Assembly (NCBI RefSeq): GCF_001469895.1
Contig: NZ_LOPY01000026.1
Coordinates: 1 to 64,000, forward strand
Source of the DNA: Pseudoalteromonas sp. XI10
GTDB taxonomy: Bacteria; Pseudomonadota; Gammaproteobacteria; Enterobacterales; Alteromonadaceae
Direction of reading: 5' to 3'
Length of the DNA: 64,000 nt
Of this stretch, positions 35,785-45,467 are shown piece after piece (position 1 is the stretch's first letter; every line of letters starts with the position of its first letter). The translations under genes and the position numbers were made by a program. The notes below the pieces were generated by a model. That model had not been told where the DNA came from. It was given only the letters and a program-made list of their open reading frames with translations, and ran no database searches.

Positions 35785-36798
35785 TTACTCAAACCCTTCC
35801 AACACAAGCTTTCCGCGAGCTTGATGAGATTCTAAAATCCCATGGGCTTTAATAAGGTTTGCTACGTTTATCTTACCTAAATGCTCACCCAATGTTGTTT
35901 TGATTGTGCCGCTATCAACTAAGGTCGAGAGCTCAGAAAGAAGCTGATGCTGGGCAATCATATCATCGGTTTGGAACATTGAGCGGGTATACATAAACTC
36001 CCAATGCAACGAAATACTTTTACGCTTTAACTTTAAAATATCAAAGCTTGCAGGGTCGTCAATCAGTGCCAATTTACCTTGTGGCTTGATCACTTCCATA
36101 ATGCTATCAAGATGTTGGTCGGTGTGCGTTAAGCTCACTACGTAATCAAATTCACTCAGGTCGGCCGCAAGACGTTGCTCGTTAAGGTTTTTGCTATGAT
36201 CAAGCACATGATCAACACCTAAACCTTTAAGCCAGTTGGCGCTTTCTTCTCGTGCGGCGGTACCAACAACCGTTAAATTGGTAAGCTGTTTGGCAAGTTG
36301 CACTAAAATTGAGCCTACACCACCGGCGGCGCCTATCACTAATACAGAGGCTGGCTTATTGTTTTGAGATTTTTCAATCTGTAAGCGGTCAAACAATAAC
36401 TCCCATGCCGTAATACTGGTTAAGGGCAGGGCGGCTGCTTCACTATTACTGAGGCTTGTTGGTGCAAGACCGACAATGCGTTCATCAACAAGTTGCAGCT
36501 CAGCATTACTGCCTTGGCGCGTTAAGTCGCCAGCATAAAACACACGATCACCGACATTAAATAACGATACTTTATCGCCAACAGCTTTAACTGTTCCCAC
36601 GGCATCCCAGCCAATAACTTTGTAGCCACTGTCTGGCGACACATTAGCGCGAATTTTAGTATCAACAGGGTTAACTGAAATTGCTTCTACGGCGACAAGA
36701 ATGTCGTGACCTGTAGCAACGGGATCAGGTAATTCAATCGCTTGTAGTGATGAGTCTGATAACGTTGGGGTTGCTGTAGTGTATCCAAATGCTTTCAT
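35785..36798 (-). CDS. Zinc-less alcohol dehydrogenase/quinone oxidoreductase (MDR family)
   Basis: 337 residues from the ATG at 36798, which has GGA seven bases upstream. N-terminal GroES-like domain (PDPVATGHDILVAVEAISVNPVDTK, given in part), NADPH-binding Rossmann segment with VIGAAGGVGSILVQLAKQ, and C-terminal domain. The structural and catalytic zinc ligands are absent, as in quinone oxidoreductases and the 'zinc-type ADH-like' YfmJ/ZADH subgroup. It reduces quinones or enones using NADPH in related enzymes. It lies just downstream of ohrR on the same strand, so it may be part of the same stress response. Confidence 0.85.
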   Translation of the reverse strand: MKAFGYTTATPTLSDSSLQAIELPDPVATGHDILVAVEAISVNPVDTKIRANVSPDSGYKVIGWDAVGTVKAVGDKVSLFNVGDRVFYAGDLTRQGSNAELQLVDERIVGLAPTSLSNSEAAALPLTSITAWELLFDRLQIEKSQNNKPASVLVIGAAGGVGSILVQLAKQLTNLTVVGTAAREESANWLKGLGVDHVLDHSKNLNEQRLAADLSEFDYVVSLTHTDQHLDSIMEVIKPQGKLALIDDPASFDILKLKRKSISLHWEFMYTRSMFQTDDMIAQHQLLSELSTLVDSGTIKTTLGEHLGKINVANLIKAHGILESHQARGKLVLEGFE

Positions 36799-36891
36799 GA
36801 TAGTGTCCATATTGATGAGTTTTGAACACTATAGCGCATCTAGTTTTATTAAAAAGCGGTGTAATCCAAATTCACTTTCAAATAATTTTTG

Positions 36892-37323
36892 TTAATTAAG
36901 GTCACTATTTACTAAATCGAGTAACTCGATCAGTTGCAGTGCTTGTTGTTCGTTAATGCTTGGGAAGCGACAACGAATTTGCGACGGGATATCGGCAGCT
37001 TGATCTTGCATCGCCTTGCCTTTGGCTTCGAGCTGCACGAGTCGTTTGCGTTTATCTTGGCTATCTTTGATGATCGACAACAATGCTTTATCGCTCATTT
37101 TTTTCAAAATTTGCGTCATTGCACCGCCATCAATGGCGGTTTTTTCAAGTAATTCAGCAATGCTGATCTGATCTTTTTCCCACAGCGCCATCATCACTAC
37201 GTATTGCGGGTAGGTTAAATCTAATTGATTAAGAGAATCTCGATACGCACGGGCAATCCCATTCGATGCCATATATAAGCGATGGCATAGCTGGTTATCT
37301 AATTTTAGTTGTGGGTATTTCAT
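36892..37323 (-). CDS. ohrR: OhrR-type MarR-family peroxide-sensing repressor
   Basis: A 143-residue MarR-family repressor with a winged helix-turn-helix (about 45-100: ISIAELLEKTAIDGGAMTQI, QDKRKRLVQL). A Cys at residue 13 (LDNQLCHRLYMASN) sits where OhrR proteins carry the reactive peroxide-sensing Cys. It is divergent from ohr, and the shared promoter region has two palindromic sites with the core TTTGCATACAAA. Oxidation by organic hydroperoxides should release the repressor, as in the family; here that is inferred from the Cys and the arrangement. Confidence 0.9.
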   Translation of the reverse strand: MKYPQLKLDNQLCHRLYMASNGIARAYRDSLNQLDLTYPQYVVMMALWEKDQISIAELLEKTAIDGGAMTQILKKMSDKALLSIIKDSQDKRKRLVQLEAKGKAMQDQAADIPSQIRCRFPSINEQQALQLIELLDLVNSDLN

Positions 37324-37357
37324 ACTCGATCCTCAAAATTCAATACGAGTATTTTAA

Positions 37358-37369
37358 TTTGCATACAAA
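37358..37369. promoter_or_regulatory. Probable OhrR operator, proximal to ohrR
   Basis: TTTGCATACAAA, the same core as in the longer palindrome at 37398-37423, 35 bases upstream of the ohrR start. Confidence 0.6.
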
Positions 37370-37397
37370 GTATTTGCAATCCCGAAAAAGCTGATCT

Positions 37398-37423
37398 AAT
37401 ATATTTTGCATACAAAATATATT
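37398..37423. promoter_or_regulatory. Probable OhrR operator, proximal to ohr
   Basis: Perfect palindrome with 11-base arms AATATATTTTG / CAAAATATATT around CATA. It lies 24 bases upstream of the ohr start and contains the core TTTGCATACAAA. Confidence 0.75.
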
Positions 37424-37446
37424 GTCACTCAATTAGGAGAGTAATC

Positions 37447-37875
37447 ATGAAAGAACTACAAAGCGTCGCATACACAGCAAAAGCAACAGCAACAGGTGGC
37501 CGTGAAGGCACAGCAAAATCAGATGATGGTCGTTTAGATGTGGCACTATCAACTCCTAAGGGGTTAGGTGGTGATGATGGTCAAGGTACAAACCCTGAGC
37601 AATTATTTGCAGCAGGTTACGCGGCTTGTTTTATCGGTGCATTAAAGTTAGTGGCTGGCCAAGCAAAAATTAAATTACCTGCAGATACTCATATTAACTC
37701 TGAAGTATCTATTGGTCCTATTGAAGGTGGTTTTGGTATTGCTGTTAAGCTTGCGGTATCGGTAGGTGATCTTGATAAAGACACCGCTCTTGCACTTGTT
37801 AATAAAGCGCACGAAGTATGCCCATACTCAAACGCAACGCGCGGTAACATTGCTGTTGAATTATCAGTGATCTAA
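37447..37875 (+). CDS. ohr: Organic hydroperoxide resistance protein (Ohr/OsmC fold)
   Basis: A 142-residue thiol peroxidase that reduces organic hydroperoxides, acting as a dimer in the cytoplasm with lipoyl-protein reductants. The catalytic Cys61 (GYAACF) and Cys125 (EVCPYS), together with Arg20 and Glu51, are all present at normal positions. Length is typical. The ATG at 37447 has AGGAGAG just upstream, and the in-frame extension upstream is not used. Divergent from ohrR with two operator-like palindromes between them. Followed by a terminator. Confidence 0.95.
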   Translation: MKELQSVAYTAKATATGGREGTAKSDDGRLDVALSTPKGLGGDDGQGTNPEQLFAAGYAACFIGALKLVAGQAKIKLPADTHINSEVSIGPIEGGFGIAVKLAVSVGDLDKDTALALVNKAHEVCPYSNATRGNIAVELSVI

Positions 37876-37894
37876 TCGCTATTTATCAAAATAG

Positions 37895-37919
37895 GCCGTG
37901 CTTTATGCACGGCTTTTTT
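37895..37919 (+). terminator. Terminator of ohr
   Basis: GCCGTGC-TTTAT-GCACGGC followed by six T. The stop codon of the convergent oxidoreductase gene lies inside the loop, so the two genes share this hairpin. Confidence 0.85.
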
Positions 37920-39636
37920 GTTTTTCAGCAATCGATTTTGCTAAATCACCAGAACCCGTAAGCGCTGATACTTGGCCTTCGCGTGGTTCACTAAATTCTA
38001 TTGGTTTTATCTTGCTTGCTCGGGATGCATCGAATACCGGCACTTGGCTCATTGCATATTCCGACAATGCGGTAATGGTTAAAGATGGGTTTACCCCTAA
38101 ATTACCCGGTATGATTGAGCCGTCAATAACTCGTAGGTTTTGATAGCCGAACACTTCTCCAGAGCTATCAACTACGCCGTTAGAGGCATCAGTTCCCATG
38201 GCGACTCCACTCATTATATGCGCCGTCATTGGGGCACCAAAGAGCACTTCAGATAAGGCTGAGCCCGGCACGCCACCGAGTTTTTCGGCGTAGAGTTTGG
38301 TTGCTTCTTCTGCTTTTGGAAAACTAACGCTAAGCGGCGTGTCATTGTCTTTTTGCACCGCAGTAATGCCGTTTTTAAATAAGCGATACCATTTACGTCG
38401 CCATTCTAGGTGAATAAACGCCTCGGATTTTTGCATCACCAAAAATAGAATCGAGCTGCGGGCTTTACCTTTTGGCCGCAATACTTTGGCTGTTTTTATT
38501 GGATGGCGCAGTGTATTCACTAAGAACTTAGCAATGCGCTTGAGGCCTTTTCCAGTCACCATAGGAACGTAAGGTAAATATAGCCATGTGCCATCGGCGC
38601 CTTCTCTAAAGCGGCAAATTTCAATGTTAGTGTCTTTATCGACCGAAATAAATGAGCTGATCGCAACGCCATCATCGACTTTTTTGGTGGTGTTATTCGC
38701 GGTGGTGAGGGTTTCTGAATTAGTGCGAATTTGCTGACCAAGCCAAGCTGAAATATTGGGCAATGTTTTGTCTTTATCGCGCATTTTTAAAAGCAAAGGC
38801 ACGGTGCCCATGACCCCTGCGCTCAGCACAACGCCGCGAGTTGTTAAGGTATAAATATGGCTATTGCGATGACTGGTATCTTTAATCTTAATTTTGTATC
38901 CGGCGCTGCCATCTGCATTGAGCGGGGTGATTTTGATTACTTCAGAGCTGGGTCTTATCTCTACGCCATTGCGTTCGGCAAAGTACAAATAGTTTTTCAT
39001 TAAGGTGTTTTTGGCATTATGGCGACAACCAATCATGCAGCTACCACAGTAATGGCAGGTATTTCGCCTTGGACCATCGCCATTAAAGTATGGATCGGGT
39101 AGCTCTTTGTTATAGGCTTCGCCGGGTTTTGCAAAAAGTACCCCAGTGTTCACGGTTTTGAATGAGTCACCTTGACCCATCTGCTCAGCAATGTCTTTTA
39201 GAGTGTGATCGGCAACATTGGTATAGGTATTTTTGGCACTGCCTAACATGCGCTGTGCAAGGCCGTAGTAGGGCATTAGACTTTCTTTCCAGTCTGATTT
39301 TATTCGTGTCCACGCTGGAGATTGAAATACTTCATCATCAGGAATAAGGTGCACATTGGCATAAATTTGTGAGCCACCGCCAACACCCACACCATGCAGC
39401 ACAGTGACTTTGCTGGTAAACGAAAATTGAATGCAGCCTTTAAGGCCAATTTCTGGCTGCCACATATAATTTTTGATATCTAGGTTGGTCTTTGGAAACT
39501 CCTTATCGTCCCGGCGTAGGCCTTTTTCGAGTACTAAAACTCGGTTGCCTTTTTCGCTTAGGCGAAGCGCACTCACAGAGCCGCCAAATCCAGAGCCTAT
39601 AATAATTTGGTCAAAATCAAATGTGTGTTGCTGCAT
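37903..39636 (-). CDS. GMC-family FAD oxidoreductase (cholesterol-oxidase-like)
   Basis: 577 residues from the ATG at 39636, with AGGTGA upstream. FAD-binding start IIIGSGFGGSVSALRL, the GVGVGGGSQIYAN second FAD motif, a cysteine cluster CHYCGSCMIGCRHNAKN (residues about 203-219) and the C-terminal RVIDGSIIPGNLGVNPSLTI motif. The overall form matches bacterial cholesterol-oxidase-like or long-chain alcohol GMC oxidoreductases. There is no export signal. It is separated by only about 25 bases from the aldehyde dehydrogenase stop, so the pair would oxidise an alcohol to an aldehyde and then to an acid. Substrate unknown. Confidence 0.88.
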   Translation of the reverse strand: MQQHTFDFDQIIIGSGFGGSVSALRLSEKGNRVLVLEKGLRRDDKEFPKTNLDIKNYMWQPEIGLKGCIQFSFTSKVTVLHGVGVGGGSQIYANVHLIPDDEVFQSPAWTRIKSDWKESLMPYYGLAQRMLGSAKNTYTNVADHTLKDIAEQMGQGDSFKTVNTGVLFAKPGEAYNKELPDPYFNGDGPRRNTCHYCGSCMIGCRHNAKNTLMKNYLYFAERNGVEIRPSSEVIKITPLNADGSAGYKIKIKDTSHRNSHIYTLTTRGVVLSAGVMGTVPLLLKMRDKDKTLPNISAWLGQQIRTNSETLTTANNTTKKVDDGVAISSFISVDKDTNIEICRFREGADGTWLYLPYVPMVTGKGLKRIAKFLVNTLRHPIKTAKVLRPKGKARSSILFLVMQKSEAFIHLEWRRKWYRLFKNGITAVQKDNDTPLSVSFPKAEEATKLYAEKLGGVPGSALSEVLFGAPMTAHIMSGVAMGTDASNGVVDSSGEVFGYQNLRVIDGSIIPGNLGVNPSLTITALSEYAMSQVPVFDASRASKIKPIEFSEPREGQVSALTGSGDLAKSIAEKQKSRA

Positions 39637-39661
39637 TATTATCACCTGTTGGTGTTTATTA

Positions 39662-41095
39662 TTATGAATTTAATTTACTCAAAAAGGCTAAAAGCTTATC
39701 GGCAAACCTGCCGTAAGGCGGCATTAAAAATTTCACACTTGAAAACTTGGCTTGATAAAACACCGGACGTAATTTTGAAAAGGTTAAAAAGCCTTCATAG
39801 CCATGGTAATGCCCCATACCACTGGCACCTACGCCACCAAAAGGCAAGTCGTGCTGACCGACATGAAACAGGGCATCGTTAACGCTTACACCACCCGACA
39901 TCACCTGCTCAATATAAAAGTTAATAAGCTGTTTGTTGTAGCTAAACGGGTAAAACGCTAAAGGCCTATCTCGCCCTGCAATATAATCAACGACCTGCTG
40001 CGAGTCTTGATAGGTTTTTACCATTAAAATAGGGCCAAATGTCTCGCGGGTATCAATGCTCATACTGTCATTGCTGTTTAAAATTAATGTCAGAGGCAGT
40101 TTTCGCGTGTTGGCATCTGCCACTTGGTCGCTAAGCGTAATAACGTCAGCGCCTAGTTGTTTGGCTTCAGCAATACAGTTTGTAAGGCGTTTAAATGCGC
40201 GGTCATCAATAATGGCTGTGTAATCTTGGCTATGAATATCCGGCACATGTTTCTTCGCCCAGCGTGTGGCTGTATCGATAAATAGCGCAAGTTGAGACTG
40301 ATGCACAAATACATAATCAACATTGGTACAAATTTGCCCCGCGTTCATTTGTTTTACATACATGATGCGCTCAACAGCTTTTTGCATCGGGTAATCAGTA
40401 GCAATCACAGCTGGAGATTTACCACCTAGCTCAAGGGTTACAGGCGTTAGATTTTGCGCTGCTGCAGCCATCACTTTTTTACCGGTTTCACCTGAGCCTG
40501 TGAACATCAAATGATCAAAGGGAAGCTTTGAAAAGGCGATGCCTACTTCACCTGTCTCACAGTAAAATTTCAGCTTTTCTGGTTTGAAATAGTGGCCTAC
40601 AAGCTCACCTAAAAGCGCACTTAAATGCCGAGAGTTTTCAGACATTTTAACCATCGCCTTATTACCTGCTGCAAATGCTGCGGCTAATTGACTAAAGGCT
40701 AAATTTATCGGGAAATTCCACGGCACAATTAACCCTACAACACCAAGCGGCTGAGGAATAACTCGGTTTTTTGCCCCTAAATACATACGATGATCAACAT
40801 GTCGCTTTTGCACTTTCATCCACTTTTTAAGGTGCTTTAAAGTGCTATTGATATCTGCACAGGCATTAATGATTTCGGCAAGTAAGGTTTCATGGCGAGA
40901 GCGATTACCATAGTCTTGATTAATAGCCTCGATAATACGTGCTTGGTTCTCAGTGAGCATGGCTTTTAACGCAAGTAAGTGCTCACGTCTTTGCTGGTAG
41001 CTTTCAATACCCTCAGCTTTAGCGTGGCTGCGCTGCGCGACTAAGTCGGCCATTAAAATGCTGTCTATGTTTATCGGTTTTGCTGCAATGTTCAT
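39662..41095 (-). CDS. Coniferyl-aldehyde-dehydrogenase-like ALDH
   Basis: A 477-residue aldehyde dehydrogenase. VPWNFPINLA, GSGETGKKV, catalytic Glu222 (LELGGKSP) and nucleophile Cys256 (NAGQICTN) are all present. The C-terminal FGGVGASGMGHYHGYEGFLTFS matches the coniferyl/class-3-like group (CalB) of about 475 residues. It oxidises an aldehyde using NAD(P). It precedes the GMC oxidoreductase gene in one operon, and a divergent AraC regulator lies 107 bases upstream. The natural substrate may be a fatty, terpenoid or sterol aldehyde, by inference from the partner. Confidence 0.9.
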   Translation of the reverse strand: MNIAAKPINIDSILMADLVAQRSHAKAEGIESYQQRREHLLALKAMLTENQARIIEAINQDYGNRSRHETLLAEIINACADINSTLKHLKKWMKVQKRHVDHRMYLGAKNRVIPQPLGVVGLIVPWNFPINLAFSQLAAAFAAGNKAMVKMSENSRHLSALLGELVGHYFKPEKLKFYCETGEVGIAFSKLPFDHLMFTGSGETGKKVMAAAAQNLTPVTLELGGKSPAVIATDYPMQKAVERIMYVKQMNAGQICTNVDYVFVHQSQLALFIDTATRWAKKHVPDIHSQDYTAIIDDRAFKRLTNCIAEAKQLGADVITLSDQVADANTRKLPLTLILNSNDSMSIDTRETFGPILMVKTYQDSQQVVDYIAGRDRPLAFYPFSYNKQLINFYIEQVMSGGVSVNDALFHVGQHDLPFGGVGASGMGHYHGYEGFLTFSKLRPVFYQAKFSSVKFLMPPYGRFADKLLAFLSKLNS

Positions 41096-41202
41096 CTGTA
41101 TGTTCTGTTTGTCAGAGTTTGTTCTAGCATAAATAAATCACTTGCAGTTGATTTGACTTTTTAGGACACTGAAATGACTCTTTAGGACAAAAGGCACACT
41201 GC

Positions 41203-42207
41203 GTGGAAAGTTTAATTCGCTCTTCTAGTTTAGCTGGGTTTGAGAATTTAGTGAGGCAATATGGCGTAAATCCAATTACTTTGTTGGAGAAAGCAGGTAT
41301 TTTACCCGCACAATTACGCGACCCAGACAGCTTTGTTGTTTACGCTCATTACCTTGAGTTACTTGAACTTGCTGCCCAAGCCTGTGACGAGCCATGTTTT
41401 GGCTTAAAGCTTGGCGCATCACAAAGTATGAGTACGGTAGGCTTGATTGGTGCTTACATGTCGCGCCAACCTACGATTCTTGATGCCCTTAATGTTGCCC
41501 AAAAATACATATACCTGCATGCCGAAGGCATTGTGCTAAACCTTGCACTGCTTGGGCAAACAAGTTGTGAGGTACGTTTTGTCAGACTATCTGACGAAAA
41601 ACACGAGTTTGAGCAAAAATCACAGTTGGCAGTGTGTTTGGTCAATAAAATATTAAAAGAATTAGTTGGCCCGAAATGGCGTGCAGATAAAGTGTGTTTA
41701 AGGCAATCTGTCGCGGTGAAACAGCGGCCATTATTTAATAAAGTGCTTAATTGCGAGGTTGAGTTTAACAGTGATGTAGATGCGATTTACTTTTCAAGCG
41801 CATTTTTATCCTATAAACCCCAGCTCAATGATGCCATTTTAGATACCTTAATAGCTGATCAACTTGAGCTGCAACGCCTTAATAAACTCCCCGATGAAAT
41901 GCTGCAAATAGAAAGTGCGATGAAAATGTTGTTAGCAACCGGTGAGTGTAATAAAGAAAATACAGCGAAAAGTGTAGGGCTACACCCCAAAAAGCTGCAG
42001 CGAATATTAACTGAGCATAACACCACTTATCGGCAATTGTTGGACGAAGTACGAAAGTCAGAGGCAATGCGGCTATTACAACAAAAGCATATCAATATTA
42101 CCGACTTAGCACTGCGTTTAGGCTATGCGGAGCTGTCGATTTTTAGTCGTCGCTTTAAGTTATGGTTTGGTATGTCACCCACCGAATGGCAGCAAAACTT
42201 GGGCTAA
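41203..42207 (+). CDS. AraC-family transcriptional regulator
   Basis: A 334-residue regulator. The N-terminal ligand-sensing domain is of the OruR/ArgR 'Arabinose_bd' type (residues about 15-200). The C-terminal AraC double helix-turn-helix (about 235-330) has NITDLALRLGYAELSIFSRRFK and FGMSPTEWQ. The start is a GTG with AAGG eight bases upstream. It is divergent from the ALDH-GMC operon, which it probably activates in response to a pathway metabolite, as is usual for this group (inference from arrangement). Confidence 0.9.
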   Translation: MESLIRSSSLAGFENLVRQYGVNPITLLEKAGILPAQLRDPDSFVVYAHYLELLELAAQACDEPCFGLKLGASQSMSTVGLIGAYMSRQPTILDALNVAQKYIYLHAEGIVLNLALLGQTSCEVRFVRLSDEKHEFEQKSQLAVCLVNKILKELVGPKWRADKVCLRQSVAVKQRPLFNKVLNCEVEFNSDVDAIYFSSAFLSYKPQLNDAILDTLIADQLELQRLNKLPDEMLQIESAMKMLLATGECNKENTAKSVGLHPKKLQRILTEHNTTYRQLLDEVRKSEAMRLLQQKHINITDLALRLGYAELSIFSRRFKLWFGMSPTEWQQNLG

Positions 42208-42317
42208 CTTAACAAAGCGGCTCAATCACAGTAAAACTTCATACTTTTTTTCTAATTGTCCCTGTGTAGTCATGCAAATGGTCTAAACTATTAGTAAACC
42301 TACAATAAAAACAGGAA

Positions 42318-44447
42318 ATGTCGATGCGGCAGTTAGCATTAGCGAAAAAGTTATTATGGCTTACGGTAGGCAGTATTTTTATTACTGTGTTTGTTTTATC
42401 AAGTGTTTTATGGTGGCAGCTGTCAAGCAGCAACCAGCAGCTAGCTGAGCAATCAGAAAAGCTGATTGTTGCAGAGGTGGAGGATAAGCTCGCTTCAAAT
42501 GCCGCCGCATATGGTGAACAAGTTGCTGGGTTTATTAACGAAGCGTACCGAGTGCCTTATTCATTTGCCGCTATCTTAGGTGACAATGATGCGGCAGCTA
42601 CCTTAACCCGCGATGCTGTGGTTGAGTTGAATCGCTCTCTATTACAAAAAAATGATATTCTTTCATCTATCTACTCGCAATTTGAAGCAAATGCGTTTGA
42701 TGGCCGTGATGCTAATTTTATTAGCGGGTATGATCATTCTGTAGCAGGTGTTGGCACACTAGAAATCTATTTTACGCGCAACCGAGATGGTGCAATTGAG
42801 CAACAAGTGGTTGACGATGTAGCTGAAAAATATGTTGATACGCTCAATGAATTTGGCCAGCGGGAAGCTGAGTGGTACTTGTGTGTAAAAGACACCAAAG
42901 TGCCTTGTATTATGGAGCCCTACCTATACGAAATCACCCCAGGTTACTCTGAAATGATGACCTCTCTAACTGTGCCCATTCTTCGTGATAACGAATTTAT
43001 AGGTGTTGCTGGGGTTGATTTAACATTGCCTGTATTTCAAAGCATGACCGAAAAGCTCTCAAAAGAGCTGTACAACGGTAAAGCACGCGTCACCTTGCTA
43101 AGTTCACTCGATTTAGTGGTTGGTAGTAGCCATTACAAAGATAAGCTAGGCAGACCGTTAAAAGAGGCGGTGACTAAAAGCATTTTAGACAATTACGTAA
43201 AAGCGAAAAAACAAAGTGGTGTATTTAAAGTTGGTGATGAGTATTTAGTTAACTACCCAATTAGCATAAAGCTTGCAAAAACACAGTGGAACTTATTGAT
43301 CGAAGTACCCGCTGAGCTTGCCCTTGAAGGGCCGCATGCACTGGCAAATAGCATGAGTGAAAATGCCAATACACTAGGCGGCTTAATCTTGGTTACAGGT
43401 ATTATTATTGCTGGTGCAGCCTTTGTTATCATGACCTTAGTGATCCGCACCATTGTGGCACCACTACAGCAAATTCAACAGCGCGTTGATAACCTTGCCA
43501 GTGCTGAAGGTGACTTAACTCAAACCTTGCATGTTGATACCCACGCTGAGCTAATCGCACTGGCAACTGGCTTTAATGCGTTTCTTGCTAAATTACGAGA
43601 TTTAATTGGTGAGCTTAAAAATGTATCAACGCAAACCAAAGAGCAGGCTCACTTAGCGACCAGTGTTGCTGTTGATACTAAGCACAACGTTCAAGCGCAG
43701 TTCCAAGAAATTGAGAGTGTTGTGACCGCCATGAATGAAATGAGCGCAACAGCCCTCGAAGTAGCAAGAGCCTCAGAGCAGTCAGCGCAACAAGCTGATG
43801 AAATAAACAGCCTTGTTGTGAGTAGTGAATCGAGCTTGTCGTCTGCGGTTACCCAAGTTAAAACCATGTCGGATGAAATCAAAGAGGCCAATCAAGCGGT
43901 TGAAAAAGTTGCGGCACGTAGTAACGACATTACACAAATTTTAGATGTGATCAGAACAATTGCAGAGCAAACAAACTTACTTGCACTGAATGCAGCAATT
44001 GAAGCGGCAAGGGCCGGTGAACAAGGCCGTGGCTTTGCGGTGGTGGCTGATGAAGTAAGGGCACTTGCTTCAAAAACACGTTCATCAACCGATGACATCA
44101 GCGGCCTAATCGACAGCTTACAGCTAGAAGTAGGTAATGCATCTAAAGTAATTGAGCAAGGTGTTGTGCGTGCACAAACCGCGGTAGATGAAACCTCCGT
44201 TGCATTTGATGCATTACACGAAGTTGTCGTCAAAGTGGACGAAATCACGCAGCAAATTACCCACATTGCAACGGCTGCAGAAGAGCAAAGCTCAGTCACA
44301 GAAGAGATAAACCGCAACCTGACGTTAATTTCAGATGCGGCATCGCAACTAGCTGAGCTATCTACCCAAGCCGGAGATGGTAGCCAAACCCTCAATGCAC
44401 TCGTTGCACAACAAGATGATGAGTTGAATAAGTTGAAGACGAAGTAG
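42318..44447 (+). CDS. Methyl-accepting chemotaxis protein with dCache domain
   Basis: A 709-residue receptor. It has a first membrane helix (about 14-34), a large periplasmic double-Cache domain (about 40-340) with [20 protein letters not shown] and [11 protein letters not shown] (dCache_1 pattern), a second helix (about 350-375), HAMP, and an MCP domain with [20 protein letters not shown]. dCache_1 receptors commonly bind amino acids, amines or purines; the ligand motif here was not checked. Two cysteines (CVKDTKVPC) lie within the sensor domain. There is no CheR pentapeptide at the C terminus. Single-gene unit. Confidence 0.92.
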   Translation: MSMRQLALAKKLLWLTVGSIFITVFVLSSVLWWQLSSSNQQLAEQSEKLIVAEVEDKLASNAAAYGEQVAGFINEAYRVPYSFAAILGDNDAAATLTRDAVVELNRSLLQKNDILSSIYSQFEANAFDGRDANFISGYDHSVAGVGTLEIYFTRNRDGAIEQQVVDDVAEKYVDTLNEFGQREAEWYLCVKDTKVPCIMEPYLYEITPGYSEMMTSLTVPILRDNEFIGVAGVDLTLPVFQSMTEKLSKELYNGKARVTLLSSLDLVVGSSHYKDKLGRPLKEAVTKSILDNYVKAKKQSGVFKVGDEYLVNYPISIKLAKTQWNLLIEVPAELALEGPHALANSMSENANTLGGLILVTGIIIAGAAFVIMTLVIRTIVAPLQQIQQRVDNLASAEGDLTQTLHVDTHAELIALATGFNAFLAKLRDLIGELKNVSTQTKEQAHLATSVAVDTKHNVQAQFQEIESVVTAMNEMSATALEVARASEQSAQQADEINSLVVSSESSLSSAVTQVKTMSDEIKEANQAVEKVAARSNDITQILDVIRTIAEQTNLLALNAAIEAARAGEQGRGFAVVADEVRALASKTRSSTDDISGLIDSLQLEVGNASKVIEQGVVRAQTAVDETSVAFDALHEVVVKVDEITQQITHIATAAEEQSSVTEEINRNLTLISDAASQLAELSTQAGDGSQTLNALVAQQDDELNKLKTK

Positions 44448-44460
44448 TTTTAAGGCGCTA

Positions 44461-44604
44461 GGTGCGAGAAAAACGCGATGTAAAATCGCTGCTACAGACT
44501 CGTGCCTCGCATCTCGTTCCTCGTTCCTCGTGCCTCGCATCTCGTATCTAATATCTTGTTTCGCGCGCCAAGCCTACAGGTAGCAGCGGCTTTATGCCGC
44601 GATA
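44461..44604. repeat. REP-like dispersed repeat, copy 2
   Basis: GCGATGTAAAATCGCTGCTACA, a run of degenerate CTCGTGCCTCG-type units, TTGTTTCGCGCGCCAAGCCTAC and GGTAGCAGCGGCTTTATGCC in the same order as in copy 3. Confidence 0.85.
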
Positions 44605-44662
44605 AAGGGTAAAAATATCGTTATGCGATGAAGTAATCGAATCTGAAATCGATTAAGGGTAG

Positions 44663-44977
44663 TTATACATCGCTCGTAATTGTTAGATATTTATTTTTAC
44701 CAAAAGTAACGTAATAAATGGGTAAAAATAGACCCGATAGTAAGTTCCTGCTCATAGTGTTCGAAACAGTTACTTTATTTGATTGAATATCTTTGACAGA
44801 AAGTTTAGGGCTAGAGCACCAATCTATGGAGAACCAGATAAATTCAGCGTCATCAGGTATTGTGTAGTTGGCTAAAGAGTTGGGTTTGATTTTGCCGATT
44901 TTTTTAGAGTCGGCCCATAAAGTGTAATCTCTAATTTTATCATGATATTGTTTTGGTCTTGTTACTTCAATTTCCAT
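44663..44977 (-). CDS. Hypothetical protein
   Basis: A 104-residue protein with a GAGG ribosome binding site. The first 60 residues look like a small beta domain that resembles the surface of PEGA-like or 'carboxypeptidase regulatory-like' folds (VTRPKQYHDKIRDYTLWADSKK, given in part, and KPNSLANYTI). A hydrophobic stretch near the C terminus (LSGLFLPIYYVTFG, residues about 81-95) could be a membrane-associated hairpin. No family is recognised. It lies between two repeat copies. Confidence 0.55.
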   Translation of the reverse strand: MEIEVTRPKQYHDKIRDYTLWADSKKIGKIKPNSLANYTIPDDAEFIWFSIDWCSSPKLSVKDIQSNKVTVSNTMSRNLLSGLFLPIYYVTFGKNKYLTITSDV

Positions 44978-45106
44978 TTGAACCTCACAAGGATAGTAAT
45001 TCCATTAAACTTAACGGGCTAATAGCTCGTTTTCTTCCATAGTCAGTGTATTTTTAACAGAGCCGTTAATTAATTACTAGTCGTATAGTGCAAGGAATCT
45101 TAGGCT

Positions 45107-45463
<357 letters not shown>

Positions 45464-45467
45464 CATT

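Noticed and set aside
43892..44395. 167-codon minus-strand open frame inside the dCache chemoreceptor gene
   Set aside because: It is the antisense of the conserved MCP signalling domain; the same antisense frames appear in the other receptor genes.
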